Positions 1 to 7,200 are shown, counted from the stretch's first letter. The stretch: 12,218 bases of DNA from Streptomyces roseochromogenus subsp. oscitans DS 12.976 (GCF_000497445.1 NZ_CM002285.1:3163472-3175689), one strand, 5' to 3'. Numbers and translations are program-made. The notes: generated by a model not told the origin, from the letters alone.

Positions 1-230
1 ACGAGCGCGGCGGCCGGCGGGGGCAGCAGGAACGCCCCGGCGAGCAGGACGGGGTAGAAGGTGCCGCCGAAGCGGCGGCGTACGACGTGCTCGCAACCGG
101 CGTAGAGCGCCGAGAGCAGGCTGAGCGCCCACCAGGGGGTGCGGATCGTCGGCAGCGGCAGCAGACAGAACAGCGCCAGCAGGGCGACGACGGCCACGAA
201 GCCGCGTGCCCGCGCCGAATCCGCCTCCAT
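1..230 (-). CDS. N-terminal part of a membrane protein, cut by the window edge
   Basis: The open frame starts at ATG 230 and runs off the left edge, so only about 76 residues are visible. A good ribosome binding site (GGGAGGGA) lies just upstream. After a short charged start (MEADSARARG) come hydrophobic stretches at about residues 11-28, 33-44 and 59-76, broken by an arginine-rich loop (HVVRRRF). This looks like the membrane-anchoring N-terminus of a larger protein. Some actinobacterial HD-domain phosphohydrolases begin this way, with PPPAAALV-like segments, but no catalytic motif is visible here and I do not assign a function. It follows rsrA in the same direction after about 117 bases, so it could be read from the sigR transcript or from its own promoter. 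Confidence 0.7.
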   Translation of the reverse strand, partial: MEADSARARGFVAVVALLALFCLLPLPTIRTPWWALSLLSALYAGCEHVVRRRFGGTFYPVLLAGAFLLPPPAAAL

Positions 231-347
231 CGCCCGTCCCTCCCCGACCATGCCTGTCCGGGCTCGGAGCCTAGGGCGGGAATCGGGGATGCAGGGCTTA
301 TGACCTGAGGATTAGCACGTTCGGGTGACGGGGTGGTGACCCGGTGC

Positions 348-646
348 TCAGCCGTCCTGCGGGGTGGCGGTGATGTCGTGCTCCGGCACGGCCTGACCGG
401 AACGGATCAGGTCGATCCGCCCCATGACCTTGGCCCGCAGGTCCGCGGGCACGTCGTCATGCCCGCAGCACCGCTTGACCAGCTTCTTCACGGCCTGCTC
501 CAGGCCGTACTTCTCCAGGCACGGAGAGCATTCCTCGAAGTGGTGCCGGAACTTGTCCCGGTCGATGTCCGGCATCTCGCTGTCGAGGAACTCGTACAGA
601 TGGTCGAGTACCTCACTGCAGTCCGTCTCGTGCGGCTCTCCGCAGC

Positions 647-650
<4 letters not shown>
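348..650 (-). CDS. rsrA: Zinc-binding redox-sensing anti-sigma factor RsrA
   Basis: This 100-residue protein is the cytoplasmic anti-sigma factor that holds SigR inactive in its reduced, zinc-bound state. Thiol oxidants cause disulfide formation and zinc loss, which frees SigR. The ZAS signature H-x3-C-x2-C is at H37, C41 and C44. C3, C11, C61 and C62 are also present, and C11/C44 is the trigger disulfide known from S. coelicolor. The sequence closely resembles the S. coelicolor protein as I remember it ([11 protein letters not shown] start, KRCCG near 59-63). That protein has seven cysteines, whereas here position 31 is arginine, leaving six. The ATG overlaps the sigR stop as ATGA and its own ribosome binding site is weak, which implies translational coupling and near-equal output of the two partners. 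Confidence 0.96.
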
Positions 651-1561
<911 letters not shown>

Positions 1562-1569
1562 GCGGCGGA

Positions 1570-1580
1570 CTTCCTCTCCT
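1570..1580 (-). promoter_or_regulatory. Ribosome binding site of the long SigR isoform
   Basis: The minus strand reads AGGAGAGGAAG ending 8 bases before ATG 1561. It is a much better ribosome binding site than the one at GTG 1342, and it lies inside the leader made by the SigR-type promoter. This supports real translation of the long form. Confidence 0.65.
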
Positions 1581-1620
1581 ACGACGTCGGTGCCGAGGCC
1601 TCAGCACTTCTGTCCGCCAC

Positions 1621-1647
1621 AACAGTGGTCCGGCGCGGAGCATTCCC
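1621..1647 (-). promoter_or_regulatory. SigR-dependent promoter of sigR-rsrA (sigRp2 type)
   Basis: The minus strand has GGGAAT (1647-1642), exactly 18 bases, then GTT (1623-1621). This matches the known SigR consensus GGAAT-N18-GTT. Transcription would start near 1612-1615, about 50 bases upstream of ATG 1561, so induced transcripts carry the long-isoform start. The -35 element lies only 6 bases beyond the stop codon of the upstream hydrolase gene. Confidence 0.88.
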
Positions 1648-1650
1648 GGC

Positions 1651-1666
1651 CGTCACCCGAGTGACG
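1651..1666. repeat. Short perfect inverted repeat next to the sigR promoter
   Basis: CGTCAC-CCGA-GTGACG has 6-bp arms and a 4-base centre. It spans the stop codon of the hydrolase gene and ends 4 bases from the sigR -35 element. It could be a weak hairpin at the end of the upstream transcript or a protein-binding site. No T-run follows, so a classical terminator is unlikely. Confidence 0.45.
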
Positions 1667-2279
1667 CCAGCCACTCCGCGACGCTCTCGGTGATGATCTC
1701 CAGGGCCCGCTCCTGAGTGATCCCGGCGCGCTTGGGGACCGCGAAGCCATGGTCCCCGTACGCCACCTCGACCAGCTCGTACGAGCCCTTGGGGAATTCC
1801 TCCGGCTTCCCGAAGGGGTCGTTGCCGCCCTGCACGACCAGCGTGGGCACCCCGGCCCCGAGCAGTTCCGCGGCGCGCGACTTCTCCGGCTTGCCCGGCG
1901 GGTGCAACGGGAAGCTCAGCGCGAGCACGGCGTGCGCGCCCAGCCCGGCCGCCGTACGGCAGGCGACCCGGGCCCCGGCGCTCCGCCCGCCGGAGACCAC
2001 GGGCAGCTCCATCCCGGCCAGCGCGGGCCAGATGTCGCGCCACCCGGCGTCCAGGGTCTTCGGCGCGGGCGCGACCTTCTTGCCCGCGACCCGCCAGGGC
2101 TGCTCGACGAGGGCGACGGTGACGCCGTGCGCGGGGAGAGCGTGGGCGAGTGCCTGGAGGTCACGCGCCTCGACGCCTCCGCCGGCGCCGTGGCTCAGGG
2201 CGAGGACCAGCCCGGGATCCTCCGCCCGGTGCCAGGTGATGCGTGCGGTTCCTGCGTCGGTCTCGACAATCTCGATCAC
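1653..2279 (-). CDS. Alpha/beta-hydrolase family protein
   Basis: This 208-residue cytoplasmic protein has an alpha/beta-hydrolase layout resembling the KANL3/Tex30-like and dienelactone-hydrolase group. Numbered from GTG 2279, an oxyanion-hole type HGAGGG is at 30-35, the nucleophile elbow GGRSAG puts Ser at 100, an acid is in GGNDPFG (D154) and the catalytic His is in GDHGF (H177). The substrate is unknown. I chose GTG 2279, one base after the stop of the upstream SRAP gene. The frame stays open to a TTG at 2312, but that codon is only one base from AAGGAG and lies inside the SRAP gene. The tight spacing implies co-transcription with the SRAP gene. No signal peptide is visible. Confidence 0.85.
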   Translation of the reverse strand: MIEIVETDAGTARITWHRAEDPGLVLALSHGAGGGVEARDLQALAHALPAHGVTVALVEQPWRVAGKKVAPAPKTLDAGWRDIWPALAGMELPVVSGGRSAGARVACRTAAGLGAHAVLALSFPLHPPGKPEKSRAAELLGAGVPTLVVQGGNDPFGKPEEFPKGSYELVEVAYGDHGFAVPKRAGITQERALEIITESVAEWLASLG

Positions 2280-2280
2280 G

Positions 2281-3096
2281 CTAGAAGAGTGTGCCCTCTT
2301 CCGGGGCCGCAAGCTCCTTCAGCAGCTCCGGTCCGTTGTTGCGGACGTTGCTGACGGCCGTGGAGACCGGGTAGGCGCGCATCAAACCGGGCGGCGGCGG
2401 GGCCAGCAGCTCGCGCAGGTCGTCGGGGTCGGTGCGGCCCGGGTCGAGCCAGGCGTCCCAGCGGTCCGGGGTGAGCATCAGCGGCATGCGGGGGTGGATG
2501 TCGGCCAGGGCGTGCGGGCCCTCGGCGGGGGCCACGGCCAGCGGCGTCCTCTCGGCCTCCGTGGTGATCACCGAGCAGGTGGCCCACCAGGCCCGCGGGT
2601 GGTCGTCGGGCAGGGTCCGGTCGCGCCAGAACTCGTACAGACCGGCCATCGCGAACACCGAGCCGTCGGCCGGCAGCACGAAGTACGGCTGCTTGCGCGG
2701 CCGCTTCTTCTTGCCCTCGGCCTCCAGTTCGCGCTCGTCCTTGCCGGTGACCCACTCGTAGTAGCCGTCGGCGGGCAGGATGCAGCGCCGGGCGGCGAAG
2801 GCACGCCGGTAGGAGGGCTTCTCGTGCACCGTCTCGGCGCGCGCGTTGATCATCCGGGCGCCGCCCTCGGGCGTCTTGGCCCAGGACGGCACCAGTCCCC
2901 ACTTCAGCTTGCGCAGCTGGCGAACCGGACGCGGGGAGTCCGCGTCTTTCAGGGGACGGTCCAGGACGGCGTAGACCTCCTTGGTCGGCGCCACGTTGTA
3001 GTCCGGCTCAAGGGTCTCTTCCGGCTCCCACTTCTCGATCTCAAAGACTCCTGCGAGATCCTCGGGCCTACGACTCGATGCATACCGTCCGCACAT
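2281..3096 (-). CDS. SRAP/HMCES (YedK)-family abasic-site DNA-protein crosslink protein
   Basis: This 271-residue protein belongs to the SRAP family, which shields abasic sites in single-stranded DNA through a covalent thiazolidine link made by the N-terminal cysteine. The sequence begins MCGRY, so removal of Met exposes catalytic Cys2. The other active-site residues of the family are present: Asn84 in INARAET, Glu114 in GYYEW and His201 in HPRMPLML. The WGLVPSWA block (66-73) is also typical. A lysine-rich insert at about 120-137 (KKKRPRKQ) separates the core strands. The start must be ATG 3096, because Cys must be residue 2, although no clear ribosome binding site precedes it. It is divergent from the M50 gene (49-base gap) and ends one base before the hydrolase GTG. 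Confidence 0.93.
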   Translation of the reverse strand: MCGRYASSRRPEDLAGVFEIEKWEPEETLEPDYNVAPTKEVYAVLDRPLKDADSPRPVRQLRKLKWGLVPSWAKTPEGGARMINARAETVHEKPSYRRAFAARRCILPADGYYEWVTGKDERELEAEGKKKRPRKQPYFVLPADGSVFAMAGLYEFWRDRTLPDDHPRAWWATCSVITTEAERTPLAVAPAEGPHALADIHPRMPLMLTPDRWDAWLDPGRTDPDDLRELLAPPPPGLMRAYPVSTAVSNVRNNGPELLKELAAPEEGTLF

Positions 3097-3145
3097 ACGT
3101 GCCACACTGCCAGACTCCGCACGACGACAGGAGCCACTCGGACAT

Positions 3146-3868
3146 ATGGACAGCCTCGCCGCCACCTCGCTGACCGGCCTCTGGGACCGGCTCACCGGCA
3201 CCCAGCCCGACCCGGCCCTGTGGGTGGTGCTCGCCACGCTGGCCGCCGCGCTCGCCGTCATCGTGCCGCACGGCCCGTGGCGGATATCGCGCAACGCGAT
3301 CACCATCGCCCACGAGGGCGGCCACGGGCTGATCGCGCTGCTCACCGGCCGGCAGCTCACCGGTATCCGGCTGCACTCCGACACCAGCGGCCTCACGGTC
3401 AGCCGGGGCAAGCCGCACGGGCTGGGCATGATCCTGACAGCCGCCGCCGGATACACGGCGCCCTCGCTGCTGGGCCTCGGCGGCGCCGCGCTGCTGGCCA
3501 CGGGCCGCATCACACTGCTGCTGTGGGTGGCGACGGCGCTGCTCGTGGTGATGCTGGTGATGATCCGCAACGCGTACGGCGTGCTGACCGTGGTGCTGAC
3601 CGGGGGCGCCTTCCTGCTGGTGTCCTGGCTGGCGGGGCCCCAGGTGCAGGCGGCGTTCGCGTACGCGGTGGTGTGGTTCCTGCTGTTCGGCGGGGTACGG
3701 CCGCCGTTCGAGCTGCAGCTGAAGCGGTCCCGGGGTGGCGCGGGCGACTCGGACGCGGACCAGCTGTCGCGGCTCACGCACGTACCGGCGGGGCTGTGGC
3801 TGTTCCTGTTCCACGCGGTGACCCTGTCCTCGCTGATCGGCGGGGGCCGCTGGCTGCTGGAGCTGTGA
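3146..3868 (+). CDS. M50-like integral membrane zinc metalloprotease
   Basis: This 240-residue membrane protein carries the zinc-protease motif HEGGH (H56, E57, H60) at the end of a hydrophobic segment, as in site-2-protease and M50B-like families that cut substrates within or near the membrane. Hydrophobic segments are visible at about 24-41, 92-112, 117-140, 145-165, 167-182 and 217-236. A polar loop with DSDADQLSRLTHVPA (about 200-214) precedes the last one and may supply the third zinc ligand (Asp). The substrate is unknown. Intramembrane proteases often release membrane-bound anti-sigma factors, but RsrA is soluble, so nearness to sigR does not imply that role. CAGGAG lies 12 bases before the ATG. 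Confidence 0.82.
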   Translation: MDSLAATSLTGLWDRLTGTQPDPALWVVLATLAAALAVIVPHGPWRISRNAITIAHEGGHGLIALLTGRQLTGIRLHSDTSGLTVSRGKPHGLGMILTAAAGYTAPSLLGLGGAALLATGRITLLLWVATALLVVMLVMIRNAYGVLTVVLTGGAFLLVSWLAGPQVQAAFAYAVVWFLLFGGVRPPFELQLKRSRGGAGDSDADQLSRLTHVPAGLWLFLFHAVTLSSLIGGGRWLLEL

Positions 3869-3953
3869 GGGCAGACGGGCGCCGGCTCCCTGTCCTTGCC
3901 GCGTTTTCGTCGGGATTTCGGCGCTTTTGATCGAGATCTGCCGTGGTCCCCAG

Positions 3954-3965
3954 CCACTAAAGTGG
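3954..3965. repeat. Small inverted repeat just upstream of aroA
   Basis: CCACT-AA-AGTGG ends 5 bases before the aroA ATG and overlaps the region where its ribosome binding site (GTGGGG) would lie. It could be a tight hairpin affecting initiation or a binding site. The upstream 3869-3953 stretch has no promoter match I trust; TTTTGATC at 3925-3932 is the only AT-richer patch. Confidence 0.35.
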
Positions 3966-3970
3966 GGCGC

Positions 3971-5287
3971 ATGACCGTTAACCCCGCACACTCCGCCCTC
4001 TGGCCCGCCCCGCACGCGAGCGGAGCCGTCGACGCGACGGTCCACGTGCCCGGGTCCAAGTCGGTCACCAACCGCGCGCTGGTGCTGGCCGCCCTCGCCT
4101 CCGAGCCCGGCTGGCTGCGCCGCCCGCTGCGCTCCCGCGACACCCTGCTGATGGCCGGTGCCCTCAGGGCCATGGGCGTGGAGATCGAGGAAGGGGTCGG
4201 CCCCGACGGCACCGGCGAGGCCTGGCGGGTGCTGCCGACGGGCCTGCACGGCCCGGCCACGGTCGACGTCGGCAACGCCGGCACGGTGATGCGCTTCCTG
4301 CCGCCGGTGGCCGCGCTGGCCGACGGCCCCATCCGGTTCGACGGCGACCCGCGGTCGTACGAGCGCCCCCTGCACGGCGTGATCGACGCGCTGCGGCAGC
4401 TCGGCGCCCGGATCGACGACGACGGCCGGGGCGCGCTGCCGCTGACCGTGCACGGCGGCGGGGCCCTGGACGGCGGCCCGGTGTCGGTCGACGCGTCCTC
4501 GTCCTCCCAGTTCGTGTCGGCGCTGCTGCTGTCCGGCCCGCGCTTCAACCAGGGCGTCGAGGTCCGGCACACGGGCGCGACCCTGCCCTCCCTGCCGCAC
4601 ATCCGGATGACCGTCGACATGCTGCGCGCGGTCGGCGCCCAGGTGGACACCCCGGAGTCGGGCGGCGAGCCGAACGTGTGGCGGGTGACGCCGGGCGCGC
4701 TGCTCGGCCGGGACCTGACGATCGAGCCGGACCTGTCCAACGCCCAGCCGTTCCTGGCGGCGGCCCTGGTCACCGGCGGCAAGGTGCTGATCCCGGACTG
4801 GCCGGAGCGCACCACCCAGCCGGGTGACCGGCTGCGGGAGATCTTCACCGAGATGGGCGGCTCCTGCGAACTCACCGAGTTCGGGCTGGTGTTCACCGGT
4901 TCCGGCGCCATCCACGGCATCGACGTCGACCTGGGCGATGTCGGCGAGCTGACCCCGGGCATCGCGGCCGTCGCCGCCCTCGCGGACTCCCCCTCGACCC
5001 TGCGGGGCGTGTCCCATCTGCGGCTGCACGAGACGGACCGGCTGGCCGCGCTCACCAAGGAGATCAACGAACTCGGCGGTGATGTCACCGAGACCGCCGA
5101 CGGCCTGCACATCCGCCCGCGCCGGCTGCACGGCGGCGTCTTCCACACCTACGAGGACCACCGCATGGCGACCGCCGGCGCGATCATCGGCCTGGCGGTC
5201 GAGGGCGTACAGATCGAGAACGTCGCGACGACGGCGAAGACCCTGCCGGACTTCCCCGAGCTGTGGACCGGGATGCTCGGGCAGTAG
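3971..5287 (+). CDS. aroA: 3-phosphoshikimate 1-carboxyvinyltransferase (EPSP synthase)
   Basis: This cytoplasmic enzyme transfers the enolpyruvyl group of phosphoenolpyruvate to shikimate 3-phosphate, the sixth step of the shikimate pathway to aromatic amino acids. It has 438 residues, the normal length. Visible family motifs are [17 protein letters not shown] (28-44, with K30, S31 and R35), [12 protein letters not shown] (101-112), [11 protein letters not shown] (127-137), SSSSQF (177-181), [12 protein letters not shown] (350-361) and [10 protein letters not shown] (396-405). The GNAGT loop continues VMRF where E. coli has AMRP, so the usual loop proline is Phe109. I chose ATG 3971 ([11 protein letters not shown]). 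The frame stays open back to TTG 3896, but that extension is not family-like. rsgA starts 9 bases after the stop, so the two are probably one transcript. Confidence 0.97.
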   Translation: MTVNPAHSALWPAPHASGAVDATVHVPGSKSVTNRALVLAALASEPGWLRRPLRSRDTLLMAGALRAMGVEIEEGVGPDGTGEAWRVLPTGLHGPATVDVGNAGTVMRFLPPVAALADGPIRFDGDPRSYERPLHGVIDALRQLGARIDDDGRGALPLTVHGGGALDGGPVSVDASSSSQFVSALLLSGPRFNQGVEVRHTGATLPSLPHIRMTVDMLRAVGAQVDTPESGGEPNVWRVTPGALLGRDLTIEPDLSNAQPFLAAALVTGGKVLIPDWPERTTQPGDRLREIFTEMGGSCELTEFGLVFTGSGAIHGIDVDLGDVGELTPGIAAVAALADSPSTLRGVSHLRLHETDRLAALTKEINELGGDVTETADGLHIRPRRLHGGVFHTYEDHRMATAGAIIGLAVEGVQIENVATTAKTLPDFPELWTGMLGQ

Positions 5288-5296
5288 GGACACGCC

Positions 5297-6307
5297 ATGC
5301 GCCGCTACGGCAAGCACACCGACGAGGACGACATCCGTACCCGTCCCAACCGCAAGGGCAACCGACCGCGTACGAACATCCGGCCCAAGCATGAGGACGC
5401 GGCCGAGGGCATGGTCCTCACGGTCGACCGTGGCCGGCTGACCTGCCTGGTCGAGGACCGGACCGTGCTGGCGATGAAGGCCCGCGAGCTGGGCCGCAAG
5501 GCGGCGGTGGTCGGAGACCGGGTGGCCCTGGTCGGCGATCTTTCCGGCAAGAAGGACACGCTGGCCCGGATCGTCCGGATCGAGGAGCGCACCTCGGTGC
5601 TGCGCCGTACGGCCGACGACGACGATCCGTTCGAGCGGGTGGTGGTGGCGAACGCGGACCAGCTGGCCATCGTCACCGCCCTGGCCGACCCGGAACCCCG
5701 CCCCCGCCTGATCGACCGCTGTCTGGTCGCCGCCTACGACGCCGGCCTGGAACCGCTGCTGGTGATGACCAAGTCGGACCTGGCCCCGCCGGAGAAGATG
5801 CTGGAGCTGTACGGCGACCTGGACATCCCGTATGTCGTCACCAGCCGGGACGAGTTGGAGAACGGGGACGCGGCGGACCGGGTACGCCTGCACCTGGACG
5901 GCCGGATCACCGCGTTCGTCGGCCACTCGGGCGTCGGCAAGACGACGCTGGTGAACGCGCTGGTTCCGGAGGACCGACGGCGTACGACGGGTCGTGTCAA
6001 CGCGGTGACGGGCCGCGGCCGGCACACCACGACCTCGGCGCTCGCGCTGCCGCTCACCATGACGGACGGCTGGGTCATCGACACCCCGGGCGTCCGCTCC
6101 TTCGGCCTCGCGCACATCGACCCGTCCCGGGTCATCCACGCGTTTCCGGATCTGGAGCCGGGCACGGAGGGCTGCCCGCGCGCGTGCAGTCACGACGAGC
6201 CGGACTGCGCGCTGGACGCGTGGGTCGAGGAGGGGCATGCGGATCCGGCGCGGCTGTACTCGCTGCGCAGGCTGCTGGCCACGCGGGAACGCAAGGAGGG
6301 CGACTGA
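5297..6307 (+). CDS. rsgA: Ribosome small subunit-dependent GTPase A
   Basis: RsgA is a circularly permuted GTPase that acts late in 30S subunit maturation. In this 336-residue protein an OB-fold-like region (about 36-115) follows a basic, probably flexible N-terminus rich in Arg and Lys (1-32). The G motifs come in permuted order: G4 TKSD (158-161), then G1 GHSGVGKTT (209-217), then G3 DTPG (262-265). A C-terminal zinc knuckle has C293, C297, H299 and C304. The region around 229-246 (RTTGRVNAVTGRGRHTTT) holds the G2/switch threonines. The ribosome binding sequence AGGGA overlaps the end of aroA. No terminator is obvious between aroA and rsgA. Confidence 0.95.
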   Translation: MRRYGKHTDEDDIRTRPNRKGNRPRTNIRPKHEDAAEGMVLTVDRGRLTCLVEDRTVLAMKARELGRKAAVVGDRVALVGDLSGKKDTLARIVRIEERTSVLRRTADDDDPFERVVVANADQLAIVTALADPEPRPRLIDRCLVAAYDAGLEPLLVMTKSDLAPPEKMLELYGDLDIPYVVTSRDELENGDAADRVRLHLDGRITAFVGHSGVGKTTLVNALVPEDRRRTTGRVNAVTGRGRHTTTSALALPLTMTDGWVIDTPGVRSFGLAHIDPSRVIHAFPDLEPGTEGCPRACSHDEPDCALDAWVEEGHADPARLYSLRRLLATRERKEGD

Positions 6308-6337
6308 GCGCCTCCGCGTTGTTTGCCGGGGGTCCGG

Positions 6338-6378
6338 TCCGGTAAGTGCATAAACGCACCGAGCCGGAGATCCGGATC
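6338..6378 (+). promoter_or_regulatory. Structured leader or operator upstream of the SMR exporter
   Basis: The 87-base gap after rsgA holds a two-step hairpin. The outer stem pairs TCCGG (6338-6342) with CCGGA (6364-6368). The inner stem pairs GTGC (6346-6349) with GCAC (6356-6359), closing on the loop ATAAAC. A palindrome, GATCCGGATC (6369-6378), follows, and the ribosome binding site GGGAGG lies at 6382-6387. A direct repeat, GGTCCGGTCCGG, precedes it (6331-6342). It does not match the guanidine riboswitch sequences I remember. A weak promoter reading also exists (TTGTTT 6319-6324, 18 bases, TAAGTG), which would put the hairpin partly outside the RNA. Confidence 0.4.
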
Positions 6379-6394
6379 AACGGGAGGACAGCGC

Positions 6395-6718
6395 ATGGCG
6401 TGGCTGCTGGTCATCGTGGCCGGGATTCTGGAGACCGGTTTCGCCGTGTGCCTCAAGCTCTCGCACGGGTTCACCCGGCTCTGGCCGACGGTCGCCTTCG
6501 CGTCGTTCGCCCTCGGCAGCTTCGGCCTGCTGACCCTGTCCCTGAAGAAACTCGACGTCGGCCCCGCGTACGCGGTTTGGACCGGCATCGGCGCCGCCGG
6601 CACCGCGATCTACGGCATGATCTTCCTCGGCGACCTGGTCTCCACCCTCAAGATCATCTCCATCAGCCTGGTCATCGTCGGGGTGATCGGGCTACAGCTT
6701 TCGGGGTCGGCGCACTAG
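6395..6718 (+). CDS. sugE: Small multidrug resistance family exporter, SugE/Gdx (guanidinium) type
   Basis: This 107-residue inner-membrane protein has four membrane helices (about 2-21, 30-49, 57-79, 84-103). SMR proteins work as dual-topology dimers that exchange protons for a cationic substrate at a shared glutamate, here E13. CLKLSHGFTRLWPT and VGPAYAVWTGIG are characteristic of the SugE/Gdx branch rather than EmrE. From the Gdx structural work as I recall it, the guanidinium site uses G10, E13, W16, S42, Y59 and W62. All are present here except that residue 16 is Phe. Guanidinium export is therefore likely, though not certain. GGGAGG stands 7 bases before the ATG. The gene is alone: rsgA ends 87 bases upstream and decayed sequence follows. 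Confidence 0.9.
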   Translation: MAWLLVIVAGILETGFAVCLKLSHGFTRLWPTVAFASFALGSFGLLTLSLKKLDVGPAYAVWTGIGAAGTAIYGMIFLGDLVSTLKIISISLVIVGVIGLQLSGSAH

Positions 6719-6736
6719 GCGGGAGCTGCGGCGCCG

Positions 6737-6945
6737 TCAGCTTCGCAGTGCCGCTGCCGCTGCCGTTCCCGCTCCGGATCCGGCACGGGCCCGGCCTCGA
6801 CCGTACGGCTCAGACGGACCACGGCCAGGTTCGGCCGCCATCGCCATGGCCATCATGGCGTGCTGCCGCATACCGCCGGAGAACTCGTGCGGGAACACCC
6901 GGGCGCGCAGCGGGGGTTCGGGTATGCCGACGGGGCCGAGCAGTC
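6737..6945 (-). pseudogene. Remnant of an OppD/DppD-type ABC transporter ATPase
   Basis: On the minus strand one frame reads GLLGPVGIPEPPLRARVF followed by PHEFSGGMRQHAMMAMAMAAEP. This is the region around the ABC signature motif of oligopeptide/dipeptide transporter ATPases (typically VGIPDP...YPHEFSGGMRQR.MIAMALA.EP). The match starts abruptly near 6945, with no Walker A upstream. After AAEP the expected Walker B (LLIADEPT) is missing. A shifted frame then reads NLAVVRLSRTVEAG, which resembles the later H-loop to C-terminal stretch, so an internal deletion is likely. No start codon, ribosome binding site or complete domain exists. It is a decayed fragment whose partner permease and binding-protein genes are not seen. 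Confidence 0.6.
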
Positions 6946-6951
6946 CGCGGC

Positions 6952-7175
6952 GCGGGCACGGGCGCGCGACGAAGCCTGCACCAAGGACCCCTCCTTCGAA
7001 CTGAAGCCCCTCGACAACCACTTCTTCATGCCCCGTCAGAAGGGCCGCCAGGACACCTCCGGCGGATACGCCGGCTACGACCTCGCCAAGGCGAGGAGGC
7101 CATACTGGACGGCAACCTCCTCCAGGACTTCGGCCGGTCGGCTCCCCGAAGATCGTCGCGCTGCTGAAGCGGTAG
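6952..7175 (+). pseudogene. Unidentified decayed 3' gene end with two frameshifts
   Basis: A protein-like reading starts as ARARDEACTKDPSFELKPLD and continues NHFFMPRQKGRQDTSGGY-AGYDLAKA up to about 7090. It resumes one frame over as EEAILDGNLLQDFGR, then one more frame over as SPKIVALLKR and stops at TAG 7173-7175. Restoring one base near 7091-7093 and one near 7140 joins all three into a smooth C-terminus. I do not recognise the family. There is no start: the reading fades into the antisense ABC-ATPase remnant near 6950. It could be old decay or sequencing error, but the absence of any 5' end favours a relic. Confidence 0.5.
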
Positions 7176-7200
7176 GCCGGCGGCGAGGGCGCCGGATGGA

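Noticed and set aside
1717..3930. A 737-residue plus-strand open frame
   Set aside because: It runs antisense to the hydrolase and SRAP genes and through the M50 gene out of frame; no motif.
2281..5148. A 955-residue minus-strand open frame covering aroA and the M50 gene
   Set aside because: Only its last 271 residues are the SRAP protein; the rest is Ser/Arg/Pro-rich antisense of aroA, as expected in high-GC DNA. The conserved MCGRY start fixes the real gene.
3068..6238. A 1056-residue minus-strand open frame
   Set aside because: It is antisense to aroA and rsgA, with Arg/Gly/Asp/Val-rich composition and no domain; an artefact of high GC.
6308..6394. A standard guanidine riboswitch before sugE
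   Set aside because: I could not match the known guanidine-I, -II or -III sequence signatures; only a generic structured leader is supported.
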